Positions 16,072-23,736 of a DNA stretch of 51,401 nucleotides are shown here, one piece after another; position 1 is the stretch's first letter, and each line of letters opens with the position of its first letter. Under the pieces are notes generated by a model. It ran no database searches and had not been told where the DNA came from. It saw nothing but the letters and a program-made list of their open reading frames with translations. The DNA is from Paenibacillus alginolyticus DSM 5050 = NBRC 15375 (lineage in GTDB: Bacteria; Bacillota; Bacilli; Paenibacillales; NBRC-103111), in the NCBI RefSeq assembly GCF_000422905.1, contig NZ_AUGY01000060.1, forward strand, positions 1 to 51,401. Direction: 5' to 3'. Made by a program: the position numbers and the translations under genes.

Positions 16072-16491
16072 TTAAATGTAAAACATATAGTTGTCGTTCT
16101 TGCCTTGATCTTCGAAAGAAATCAAGTTCGCAAGTGTAGTAGAATCTAGCACGTCTGCAATACTATCGCGAATTCGAATCCACAGATCACGCTTAGCCGG
16201 ATCATCTTCCTCCGTAAAATCGACAGGACTAATTGGTCCTTCTAATACACGAATAACTTCGCCTGCCGTTACGAGTTCAGCGGATTTTGAGAGAATATAT
16301 CCACCGTAAGCGCCACGAATACTTTTGACTAATCCTGCATTGCGAAGCGGAGCTACAAGTTGTTCCAGATAATGCTCGGAAAGCTGATGCTTTTCGGCAA
16401 TACTTTTGAGTGAAGTCGGTCCTTCACCAAATCGATTGGCCAGCTCCATCATGATCGTTAAACCATAGCGGCCTTTTGTAGAAATTTTCAA
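16072..16491 (-). CDS. cymR: Rrf2-family repressor of cysteine metabolism CymR
   Basis: A 139-residue Rrf2 regulator closely resembling B. subtilis CymR throughout: 'MKISTKGRYGLTIMMELA', 'LSEHYLEQLVAPLRNAGL', 'SIRGAYGGYILS', 'VIRVLEGPISPV', and the C-terminal 'YMFYI'. The N-terminal winged helix binds DNA. Unlike IscR there are no cysteines, so it cannot hold an iron-sulfur cluster; in B. subtilis CymR acts with CysK in response to O-acetylserine. It starts at ATG 16491 with GAGGTG five bases upstream. It leads a cymR-desulfurase transcript, so repressor and sulfur-mobilising enzyme are co-expressed. Confidence 0.96.
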   Translation of the reverse strand: MKISTKGRYGLTIMMELANRFGEGPTSLKSIAEKHQLSEHYLEQLVAPLRNAGLVKSIRGAYGGYILSKSAELVTAGEVIRVLEGPISPVDFTEEDDPAKRDLWIRIRDSIADVLDSTTLANLISFEDQGKNDNYMFYI

Positions 16492-16509
16492 AGTTACACC
16501 TCATTCAAC

Positions 16510-16537
16510 ATTATATGCCATCAAGGAGTCTGATCAA
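16510..16537 (-). promoter_or_regulatory. Probable sigma-A promoter of cymR
   Basis: On the minus strand TTGATC (16532-16537) and TATAAT (16510-16515) are 16 bases apart, about 20 bases upstream of the cymR start codon. The rest of the 311-base cymR-mnmA gap shows only promoter-like sequence and no gene. Confidence 0.6.
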
Positions 16538-16746
16538 TATTGCTAAAACTTCGTTTGCCTACCATCTATATTATCCACGTTCAGACACAATTGGTCTTCC
16601 CTATCTTGGTACACAGCGTTTCCATTTTTCGCAAAAACATTCCTAAACATCCGTATATCGTATATATGGTATCATAAATTCCTTGTTCTGTGGGGGAAAA
16701 ACAATGACATTCTCATGAAATATTTTAATTTTGAACAATAGAGAGG

Positions 16747-16752
16747 TATAAT
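16747..16752 (+). promoter_or_regulatory. -10 element of mnmA promoter
   Basis: TATAAT at 16747-16752 lies 50 bases before the mnmA start codon. The -35 region is poor (TTTAAT at 17 bases), so strength is uncertain and activation may be needed. Confidence 0.45.
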
Positions 16753-16802
16753 AGGAAGAGTTTTAAATAATGTCCCACAAGATAGAAAAGAGGTTCACAG
16801 CT

Positions 16803-17891
16803 ATGAGTAAAAAAACACGTGTCATATTGGGAATGTCCGGAGGTGTCGATTCTTCGGTTGCTGCGCTGTTGCTTAAGGAACAGGGCTACGAGGTAATTGG
16901 CATTTTCATGAAAAATTGGGACGATACCGATGAGTTCGGCCATTGTACCGCAGAAGAAGATGCAGAGGATGTTAGAAGAGTGTGCGATCAGCTCGACATC
17001 CCTTTCTATACAGTTAATTTCGAAAAGCAATATTACGACAAAGTTTTCGCCTATTTCTTGGACGAGTACACCAAGGGCCGCACGCCAAATCCGGATGTGA
17101 TGTGTAACCGAGAAATTAAATTCGGGGAATTGCTTCAGAAAGTCATTGATTTAGGCGGGGACTACATTGCAACAGGTCACTATGCACAAGTGAAAGAGCA
17201 AGATGGTGAATATGTGCTTTTGCGTGGTAATGATGCTAACAAAGATCAAACGTATTTCCTTAACGTGCTCAATCAGCAGCAGCTGTCCAAAGCCATGTTT
17301 CCGATTGGCCACCTGCCGAAGCCAAAGGTTCGTGAAATTGCGGAAGCAGCAGGTCTAGCTACAGCGAAGAAGAAAGACAGCACAGGAATTTGCTTCATCG
17401 GCGAACGAGACTTTAAAGAGTTCCTCAGCCAATACTTGCCTGCTAAACCCGGCAATATGGTCGATATTCGTAACGGTGAAGTCAAAGGCCGTCACGATGG
17501 CTTAATGTATTATACCCTTGGCCAAAGACAAGGACTTGGTATTGGCGGTTCAGGCTCAGGCGAGCCGTGGTTCGTTGTAGATAAAGATTTGGAAAGCAAC
17601 CAACTGCTTGTTGTTCAAGGTGAGCAATACCCAGGATTATATTCTAAAGGCTTAACAGCCACAGATGTGAACTGGATATCATCGAGCAGACCTGTGGGCG
17701 CATATGCCTGCACAGCCAAATTCCGTTACCGTCAGCCAGACCAGGGCGTAGCACTTACGTTTATGGAGGATGGGACATGTGAAGTTGTCTTCGATAAACC
17801 ACAAAAAGCCGTAACGCCAGGTCAATCCGTCGTTTTCTATGATGGAGACGTGTGTTTAGGCGGCGGAGTTATTGATAAGGTTCATAAATAA
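16803..17891 (+). CDS. mnmA: tRNA-specific 2-thiouridylase MnmA
   Basis: Activates U34 of tRNA-Glu, -Gln and -Lys with ATP and inserts sulfur to give 2-thiouridine. The 362-residue protein has the PP-loop 'GMSGGVDSS' (10-18). The two catalytic cysteines are C101 in 'PDVMCNREIKF' and C197 in 'DSTGICFIGERDF'; the C-terminal barrel carries 'GLGIGGSG'. An upstream ATG at 16770 is in frame, but ATG 16803 has AGAGG nine bases upstream and gives the family N-terminus. It is transcribed away from cymR and the desulfurase, unlike B. subtilis where these genes run together. The recD2 and yrrB genes that follow mnmA in B. subtilis are absent here. Confidence 0.96.
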   Translation: MSKKTRVILGMSGGVDSSVAALLLKEQGYEVIGIFMKNWDDTDEFGHCTAEEDAEDVRRVCDQLDIPFYTVNFEKQYYDKVFAYFLDEYTKGRTPNPDVMCNREIKFGELLQKVIDLGGDYIATGHYAQVKEQDGEYVLLRGNDANKDQTYFLNVLNQQQLSKAMFPIGHLPKPKVREIAEAAGLATAKKKDSTGICFIGERDFKEFLSQYLPAKPGNMVDIRNGEVKGRHDGLMYYTLGQRQGLGIGGSGSGEPWFVVDKDLESNQLLVVQGEQYPGLYSKGLTATDVNWISSSRPVGAYACTAKFRYRQPDQGVALTFMEDGTCEVVFDKPQKAVTPGQSVVFYDGDVCLGGGVIDKVHK

Positions 17892-17930
17892 GTTTGATCA
17901 GCGGATATAGGAACAGAAAGGATGATCATA

Positions 17931-18623
17931 TTGGTTAAAGTGAATGAGGTTGGTTGGAAAGCCGCTGCTTATGAGGATGTTACGAAGATCATGAAAGAGG
18001 TCGGTATTCTCCCTCTCTCTTCATTCATACCAGATCATCCTTCACTTGAATCTATAACTTCGCAAGAACAATGGCATACAGGGCTAGAGACAGACCCTTG
18101 GTTATGGCGAGATCGTCTTCCTGGCGACGGCATTGCCGCTTATGGCCGCTTTTTTGCAAAGAAGCCCATGTTGATTTCTGCTGAGCTCTTTCCATTAGTT
18201 AAGAATTTGTTAGACGAGCCTTATTCGGTTGAGGAACGTTACGCAGATGGGGAGCTTCCCAAATCAGCTGTCGAGCTTTTTCAAGCGGTTGAGGAGAATG
18301 AAGGCATCGATGTTAAGGAGCTTCGTTCCAAAATCGGAATGAAAGCCAAGGAGTCGAAAAATGAATTCGACCGAGCTCTGATAGAACTACAAAGCAAAAC
18401 AGATATCGTCATAGCTGGTATAAGTGAACGCCTGAATGCCAATGGCACCAAGAACGGCTGGAACAGCACCTGCTATATGACTGCCGAGCATTGGATGGAG
18501 CTTCATGGGATTAAGGCCAATACACTTCCAACTCCGGAAGCGAAAAGCCAACTCAGAGCGTTGCTTCAAGAACGGTTTAGTGCTGCCGCGGGTGTTTATT
18601 TGGGTAAGGTTTTTAAATTATAG
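17931..18623 (+). CDS. AlkZ-related (winged-helix) protein, function unknown
   Basis: A 230-residue protein resembling Firmicute proteins annotated as AlkZ-related: a 'DPWLWRDRLPGDGIAAYGRFFAKKPMLIS' region (key part WLWRDRLP, YGRFFAKKPMLIS), a central helical segment ('DVKELRSKIGMKAKESKNEFD') that would form a winged-helix DNA-binding unit, and a C-terminal helical tail. AlkZ is a DNA glycosylase that unhooks interstrand crosslinks. This relative lacks a motif I can assign as catalytic, so a repair role is only a suggestion. ATG 17922 is in frame, but its AAAGG would touch the codon; TTG 17931 has AAGGATG at proper distance. It follows mnmA by 39 bases and is probably co-transcribed. Confidence 0.65.
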   Translation: MVKVNEVGWKAAAYEDVTKIMKEVGILPLSSFIPDHPSLESITSQEQWHTGLETDPWLWRDRLPGDGIAAYGRFFAKKPMLISAELFPLVKNLLDEPYSVEERYADGELPKSAVELFQAVEENEGIDVKELRSKIGMKAKESKNEFDRALIELQSKTDIVIAGISERLNANGTKNGWNSTCYMTAEHWMELHGIKANTLPTPEAKSQLRALLQERFSAAAGVYLGKVFKL

Positions 18624-18636
18624 AAATGATCACTTA

Positions 18637-18660
18637 TAGGAGCCCTCAGGGCTCTTATTT
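18637..18660 (+). terminator. Rho-independent terminator after the mnmA transcript
   Basis: GAGCCC/GGGCTC (18640-18654) with a three-base loop is followed by TTATTT. It lies 14 bases after the AlkZ-related gene's stop codon. Confidence 0.65.
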
Positions 18661-18781
18661 CTGTTCGCTAGCGCTGTCACCAGCAAACATATAAAGCGGC
18701 ATTCTTGTAGAAATTACCGCTTACCTTTCAAGTATGCAGGCTTAATTCTAAGCATAGGATAATCGCGAAAGGTGTGAGTGA

Positions 18782-19216
18782 ATGGGTAGAATCTTAGCCG
18801 TATTTCTCATTATTTGGGTTGGTTGGTCCGGAAGTTTTCATGCAAGAACTTCAAGTACAGAAGCAAGTACTGAAGCAAGCATAGAGACAAGAATACAGAC
18901 AATTTCCGAGACTGGTTCTGAGATGATTTCGGAAGAAATTTTAGTAGAACATAAGCCTGTACATGACCCTGAATATGCCAAATGGAGTCGTCTTGCCTTT
19001 CAAGAGGCTGGAAGACTATATACTTTATTAGATTATAAATATTTAGGGCGTTCCACTGTCGCACCAGGTGTTGCGCAGCAGCAGTTCCGCTTCTGGGTAA
19101 GGGATCATGGTGTCGAATTTCCGCTGATTGTTTCGATTCGGTACGATCCTATTACGGAGAAGATTTTCACAATCGATATGGAGCAAGAAAAAAGAGAGAA
19201 CCTACGGATTTTATAA
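18782..19216 (+). CDS. Secreted DUF3889 domain protein
   Basis: A 144-residue protein with an N-terminal signal sequence ('MGRILAVFLIIWVGWSGSFHA', cleavage probably near residue 21; quoted here only as landmarks ILAVFLIIWVGW). A Ser/Thr/Glu-rich linker with a short repeat ('STEASTEASIETR') follows, then a C-terminal domain of about 85 residues with 'YAKWSRLAFQEA', 'YKYLGRS' and 'FRFWVRD'. That pattern is DUF3889, found in small exported proteins such as B. subtilis YqzG and YhdC; function unknown. The ATG at 18782 has AAAGGTG seven bases upstream. Its stop codon overlaps the convergent rarA stop by six bases (shared 'ttataa'). Confidence 0.72.
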   Translation: MGRILAVFLIIWVGWSGSFHARTSSTEASTEASIETRIQTISETGSEMISEEILVEHKPVHDPEYAKWSRLAFQEAGRLYTLLDYKYLGRSTVAPGVAQQQFRFWVRDHGVEFPLIVSIRYDPITEKIFTIDMEQEKRENLRIL

Positions 19217-20530
19217 ACCAGTAGGTGTCCCTCTTCTTTTATGCTGATTGAGCTTCATTTTTTCTTCTGTCCCCTGCTCACTAGCTGCAAAAATGATCTC
19301 ATTTCGAATTTCGTCAGGCAAGTACTGCTGCTTCACATAGTGTCCAGGATAATTGTGCGGATACATATAGCCTTTATGCCCAAGCTGATCAGCACCTTTA
19401 TAGTGCGTATCACGCAGATGAAGCGGTACATTCGCAGATTTCACTTGGTCCATCAACTGTTCCGCGCGAGAGATGGCCATCGGTATCGAATTTGACTTTG
19501 GACTCTCCACAGCGAATAAAATTGCCTGGGAAATGATGTATTTGGATTCCGGCCAACCAATCTTATGATAAGCGTCCATGGCCGTTACGGACTGCACCAT
19601 CGCCTGCGGATTGGCAAGGCCGATATCTTCACTGCAAGCGACGATTAGACGGCGCAGGAACGTCATAGGATCCATGCCGAGCTTCTCGACGGCATACAGG
19701 AACCAGAACAGCGCGGCGTCACTAGAGCCGCGCACACTCTTGTGAAAAGCGGACAAGACGTCGTATTGCGTCGACTCGTCCGCTTTCACGATTGGGCGGC
19801 GGATTGACTCTTCCGCCACCTCGAGCGTAATCTGAACCGTTCCATCCGGTTCAGGCGAAGTCGTCAGCGCTGCAAGCTCCAGCGCGTTAAGCGAACGGCG
19901 GATGTCCCCACCCGCCATCCGCGCAATGTGCTCCAGCGCCTCCTCGTCTACGTGGAGGCGCATGAAGCCGAGCCCCTTCACGGGGTCGGCGATGGCTCTT
20001 CGCATGGCGATGAGCGCATGCTCCGCCGTGAGGGGCTCGAGTTGAAACAGCGTCGAGCGCGACAGCAGAGCCCCGTTCACATGGTGAAACGGGTTCTCTG
20101 TCGTCGCACCGATGAAGATGAGGATGCCCTGCTCTACCGCAGGCAGCAGCGCATCCTGCCGCGAGGTGTTGAAGCGATGCACCTCGTCCAAGAACAAGGT
20201 CGTCTTACGACCGTACATCGCTTTATTGGTTTTCGCTAGCTCGATAATCTCTCGCACATCTTTGACCGAAGCGTCCACGGCGTTCAGCTTCATGAACTCA
20301 CCTTGTGTTCGGTTCGCTATAATGTTGGCCAATGTTGTTTTTCCTGTGCCCGGAGGTCCATAGAGCAAGATTGAGGTCACTTGATCGGCCTCAATCGCAC
20401 GTCTCAGCAGCTTTCCTTTTCCGACGATTTGCTCCTGCCCAATATATTCATCAAGCGTTGCTGGCCGCATGCGATCAGCTAACAGCTTCCCTGCTGGTTC
20501 TTGTGAAGAAGCATATGTAAACAAGTCCAT
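19211..20530 (-). CDS. rarA: Replication-associated recombination protein RarA (AAA+ ATPase)
   Basis: A clamp-loader-like AAA+ ATPase that acts at stalled replication forks (MgsA in E. coli, YrvN in B. subtilis). The 439-residue protein has Walker A 'GPPGTGKTT' (58-66), Walker B 'LFLDEVHRF' (112-120), the sensor 'GATTENPFH', an arginine finger region 'LSRSTLFQLEPL', and the C-terminal tetramerisation domain with 'HYKGADQLGHKGYMYPHN' (HKGYMYPHNYPGHYV region). The frame continues upstream to 20659, but ATG 20530 with AAAGGA nine bases upstream gives the family start 'MDLFTYAS'. It has its own promoter just upstream. Confidence 0.95.
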   Translation of the reverse strand: MDLFTYASSQEPAGKLLADRMRPATLDEYIGQEQIVGKGKLLRRAIEADQVTSILLYGPPGTGKTTLANIIANRTQGEFMKLNAVDASVKDVREIIELAKTNKAMYGRKTTLFLDEVHRFNTSRQDALLPAVEQGILIFIGATTENPFHHVNGALLSRSTLFQLEPLTAEHALIAMRRAIADPVKGLGFMRLHVDEEALEHIARMAGGDIRRSLNALELAALTTSPEPDGTVQITLEVAEESIRRPIVKADESTQYDVLSAFHKSVRGSSDAALFWFLYAVEKLGMDPMTFLRRLIVACSEDIGLANPQAMVQSVTAMDAYHKIGWPESKYIISQAILFAVESPKSNSIPMAISRAEQLMDQVKSANVPLHLRDTHYKGADQLGHKGYMYPHNYPGHYVKQQYLPDEIRNEIIFAASEQGTEEKMKLNQHKRRGTPTGL

Positions 20531-20572
20531 AAGTAGTTTATCCTTTACTTTGCATTGAAAGATATAAACACT

Positions 20573-20601
20573 ATTATAACCCGCATATGAGATCATGTCA
20601 T
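20573..20601 (-). promoter_or_regulatory. Sigma-A promoter of rarA
   Basis: On the minus strand ATGACA (20596-20601) and TATAAT (20573-20578) are 17 bases apart, placing a start site near 20566, about 35 bases before the start codon. Confidence 0.65.
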
Positions 20602-20611
20602 GTTTTGTCAG

Positions 20612-20643
20612 TAAAAGAACCCCCTGATACGAAACCAGGAGGA
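20612..20643 (-). terminator. Rho-independent terminator after the MFS gene
   Basis: CCTCCTG/CAGGGGG pairing (20620-20642, with one G-U pair) and a nine-base loop, followed on the minus strand by UUCUUUU. It ends the padR-MFS transcript before rarA. Confidence 0.7.
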
Positions 20644-20659
20644 TCCTTCTTGACACCAT

Positions 20660-22195
20660 TTATATAGACTGAGGAGTTGCCTTTTCATTCTGCGGTTCCG
20701 GACGCTGGACAGGTACCGTGAAACGAAGAGGTCCTGCTATGAATGCAGCCGTTAGTCCGACAATACCGAACACGATACTTATGATAAAACCATGATTAAT
20801 CGCAGTCCCCAGTGAATCTCGGAGGAAATCCATCGTTTCCTTAGGGAGCGCGGCTCCAGTTCGGATCAGATGTTCTGGATTAGCCAAAGTCGATAATTGA
20901 TTAAGAGGCATGTTGTGCTCGGCTGCGCCTCCTTGAATAAGACTGTTGTATCTCGTGTTGACGACAGTCGCCATAATCGAAGCCCCGAGAACCCCTCCAA
21001 TATTACGCAAAAAGCCAATGATGGAAGAACTGACACCGATATATTTGTGATCTACGCTGAGAGCAACTGCATTCTGAGCAACACTCATTAACGGACCAAT
21101 CGCCCCTACGCCAAGTATAGCCATCAGAGTAATCATATACAGATTACTTGCGTCATGACTGACTATAGTTAACAAATAGCTAATAACAATACCCGTAATC
21201 ATACTGGACGCAATAACCGCGCGGAAGCTAAAGAAACGTTGAAGGAAACCGAACAAAACTGCTCCCACCATTAAAGAAAACATCATCGGGCTCAAAAGTA
21301 CATTGGAATTCGCCCGACCTAGTACGGCTGTTGAGAAAATAGGCAAGTAAGCAATTGCCGAGAACATGATCGCTCCTTGGCAGAGGCAAGCTAACATCAT
21401 GCCGAGAACCATTCGGTTTTTGAATAAGGGTAAAGGCAGCATGGGTTCTTGGGCCCTGCGTTCAACCATAATGAATAAGAAGCCTACAACAACAGCAACA
21501 GCTAACAGACTAATAATTGGCCAGGACGCCCATGAATAATCTTTACCACCGAACTCTAAAGCGAGCATAAGTGAAACAGTTGAGATAATGAGTAACAATG
21601 TTCCTAAATAATCAATTTTCGGACGACGAGTCGAACGAGTTTCCTTAAGAGCAAAAAGTAAAACGAAAAACGATAGTATACCCAGTGGTAAATTAACATA
21701 GAAGCACCAGCGCCAACCCCAAGTTTCAGCGAGTAATGTACCAATTTGCGGTCCCGCTACGGATGACAGACCGAATATCCCAGCGAATACCCCTGATAGC
21801 TTAGCCCCCTGCTTGGGATCTGAAAAAAGTGTATAAATAATGGTGAAACTTATGGGAAAAATAGCTCCTGACCCTATCCCTTGAATCGCTCTATATACGA
21901 TCAGCTGCGTCATATCCTGGGCCGTACCGCAGAGTGCCGAACCGATCAAAAATATGGAAATTCCAATCAAATAAAAAAGCTTTCTGCCAAACATATCCGA
22001 CAACTTTCCGAAAACAAGCATCGTGCTCGTAGACGCTAGCATATACGCTGTGAATACCCAGCTAATCTTATCAAAACCATTAATGTCGCCTATGATATGA
22101 CTTATTGCAGCCGCCGTAATTGTATTATCGAGCGCAGACATCAACAGCCCCAAAGCCATTGCCAGTATGATAAAACCTGTTTTTTTATTACCCAC
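20660..22195 (-). CDS. MFS multidrug efflux transporter, DHA2 (14-TM, EmrB/QacA) type
   Basis: A 511-residue major facilitator with about 14 predicted helices, typical of the drug:H+ antiporter-2 family. Motif A is 'GKLSDMFGRKLFYLIG'. The motif C-like stretch is in the fifth helix region ('GIFGLSSVAGPQIGTLLAE'), and the first helix carries 'GLLMSALDNTITAAA' (the D1 motif LDxTVVNVA variant). The start is GTG 22195 with AAGGGG ten bases upstream, overlapping the padR stop by eight bases. The adjacent PadR repressor strongly suggests substrate-induced efflux; the substrate is unknown. Confidence 0.9.
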   Translation of the reverse strand: MGNKKTGFIILAMALGLLMSALDNTITAAAISHIIGDINGFDKISWVFTAYMLASTSTMLVFGKLSDMFGRKLFYLIGISIFLIGSALCGTAQDMTQLIVYRAIQGIGSGAIFPISFTIIYTLFSDPKQGAKLSGVFAGIFGLSSVAGPQIGTLLAETWGWRWCFYVNLPLGILSFFVLLFALKETRSTRRPKIDYLGTLLLIISTVSLMLALEFGGKDYSWASWPIISLLAVAVVVGFLFIMVERRAQEPMLPLPLFKNRMVLGMMLACLCQGAIMFSAIAYLPIFSTAVLGRANSNVLLSPMMFSLMVGAVLFGFLQRFFSFRAVIASSMITGIVISYLLTIVSHDASNLYMITLMAILGVGAIGPLMSVAQNAVALSVDHKYIGVSSSIIGFLRNIGGVLGASIMATVVNTRYNSLIQGGAAEHNMPLNQLSTLANPEHLIRTGAALPKETMDFLRDSLGTAINHGFIISIVFGIVGLTAAFIAGPLRFTVPVQRPEPQNEKATPQSI

Positions 22196-22742
22196 TGTCG
22201 TTTTTCCCCTTTTCCATTTTTAAATGACTCAACCGTTCTATTCCGGCCATTAATGTTCGCAGCGTACTTTCCATATTTTCGATACCAATTTGAATACAAA
22301 GCTCCTGAGTTTGAGACATTAATGACTTTGACTTACCGTTCTCATACATCTTCTTCAAATGCTCAAGATCATCTTTCGTACTCGATACACTATTTTCCAA
22401 ATATTCAATAATGACCTCGACCTCAATAAATTCACCAAAAAACAAGCGAGTCATCGCATCAGATTTGAATTCATTGGCTTGCATAGGACTGTACATGTAG
22501 GCTTTGAAATGCTTTTGGCCTTCCTCCGTGATGGAGTAGACATTCTTATTCGGTCTTCCCTCTTGGATAACACTTTCCTTCGTAATGAGACCTTCCTTCT
22601 CCATCTTGCTAAGCGTAGGATAAATCGTGCCAAAACTGGCATTGTAAAAATAGGAAAATACGGTCTCAAACATATTCTTGATGTCGTATCCCGATAAAGT
22701 GCGCTTCATTAAAAGACCTAAAATGACATCCTGACTAGTCAT
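22188..22742 (-). CDS. PadR family transcriptional regulator
   Basis: A 184-residue PadR-type repressor: N-terminal winged helix ('DVILGLLMKRTLSGYDIKNMF', 'SFGTIYPTLSKMEKEGLI', 'YSITEEGQKHF'; core TIYPTLSKMEKEGLI) followed by a C-terminal dimerisation domain of the Vir-like class (about residues 90-175). It starts at ATG 22742 with GGAGG nine bases upstream. It is translationally coupled to the MFS efflux gene, the common PadR/transporter arrangement in which the repressor is released by the exported compound. An AT-rich inverted repeat upstream is a candidate self-operator. Confidence 0.9.
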   Translation of the reverse strand: MTSQDVILGLLMKRTLSGYDIKNMFETVFSYFYNASFGTIYPTLSKMEKEGLITKESVIQEGRPNKNVYSITEEGQKHFKAYMYSPMQANEFKSDAMTRLFFGEFIEVEVIIEYLENSVSSTKDDLEHLKKMYENGKSKSLMSQTQELCIQIGIENMESTLRTLMAGIERLSHLKMEKGKNDSG

Positions 22743-22800
22743 GCTGTAAGTCCTCCTTCTTTCATGTTGTGCTTCTTTATTAACAATTTAACAGATTATA

Positions 22801-22847
22801 TATATCGAGTCAACATATAAATTATTGATATATAATCATTCGATATA
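22801..22847. promoter_or_regulatory. Candidate PadR operator (inverted repeat)
   Basis: TATATCGA (22801-22808) and TCGATATA (22840-22847) form an inverted repeat with a 31-base AT-rich centre, 59 bases upstream of padR and overlapping its likely promoter (TTGACT and TATAAT-like hexamers on the minus strand). Confidence 0.45.
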
Positions 22848-22913
22848 GTATCCATTGATTTATCCTTTGTTGTTCCTTTTGCTTCGTCTGAGCCACCTAG
22901 GCTTTGTATTATA

Positions 22914-22956
22914 AAATAAAAAACGGATGCCCGCGTTTTCTTGGGCATCCGTTTTT
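22914..22956 (-). terminator. Terminator of the hisS-aspS-tcdA transcript (symmetrical)
   Basis: A perfect 10-bp stem ACGGATGCCC/GGGCATCCGT (22923-22952) with A- and T-runs on both sides, immediately after the tcdA stop. It could work in either direction. Confidence 0.92.
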
Positions 22957-23712
22957 CTATTTCTTCTTCAAACCAATTTCCAATAGTTCTTTCACAGCCA
23001 CACTCACCATGATCAGTCCAGCCACAGGCGGGACAAAAGCATTGCTTGCCGGCGGTTGTTTCGCCTTGCGAATTTCAGGAGCATTCGCAGGAACGATTTG
23101 CTGCGTTACGTCCTCGCGGGGTTTCATCGGCTCTTCGGTCGAAAATACGACCTTCACGCCTTTTTTGATCCCTTCCTTACGCAGTTTTTGACGCACCACA
23201 CGCGCAATTGGATCCATGCTCGTTTTGGAGATATCCGCTACTTTGAACTGTGATGGATCCATCTTGTTGGCTGCGCCCATACTGGATACGATAGGAATCT
23301 TCCGCTCTAGACACTGTTTAATGAGATGGATTTTGTAGGAAATGGTATCACTCGCGTCCAGCACATAATCGATTGGATATGCGAATACTTCCTCATAAGT
23401 TTCCTCTGTGTAAAACATCCGTAGGGCGATGACATCGCATTCCGGATTAATTAATTTGATTCGATCACGCATCAGATCAGCTTTTGGCTGTCCGACCGTT
23501 GTCGTAAGCGCATGAATCTGACGATTAATATTCGTGATGTCGACAACATCTTTATCAATCAGAATAAGACGTCCAACCCCAGTACGCGCTAGTGCTTCAG
23601 CAGCGATTGAACCAACACCGCCAATGCCTAGTACGGCCACTGTGCTATTTTTCATGATTTCAAGGCCCTCAGGACCAATCGCTAGTTCAGTTCGTGAAAA
23701 TTGATGAAGCAT
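22957..23712 (-). CDS. tcdA: tRNA threonylcarbamoyladenosine dehydratase TcdA (YrvM-like)
   Basis: An E1-like enzyme that uses ATP to cyclise t6A37 to ct6A on ANN-decoding tRNAs. The 251-residue protein starts 'MLHQFSRTELAIGPEGLE'. It has the Rossmann nucleotide motif 'VLGIGGVGSIAAEALARTG' (about 28-46), the E1 'DKDVVDITNINRQIHA' motif (R for ATP contact) and 'DYVLDASDTISYKIHLI'. It lies 24 bases after aspS in the hisS-aspS-tcdA operon, as yrvM does in B. subtilis. In E. coli TcdA works with CsdA/CsdE sulfur carriers; a Firmicute equivalent is not visible here. Confidence 0.92.
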   Translation of the reverse strand: MLHQFSRTELAIGPEGLEIMKNSTVAVLGIGGVGSIAAEALARTGVGRLILIDKDVVDITNINRQIHALTTTVGQPKADLMRDRIKLINPECDVIALRMFYTEETYEEVFAYPIDYVLDASDTISYKIHLIKQCLERKIPIVSSMGAANKMDPSQFKVADISKTSMDPIARVVRQKLRKEGIKKGVKVVFSTEEPMKPREDVTQQIVPANAPEIRKAKQPPASNAFVPPVAGLIMVSVAVKELLEIGLKKK

Positions 23713-23736
23713 CGAAACACTTCCTCTTCTATGTTC

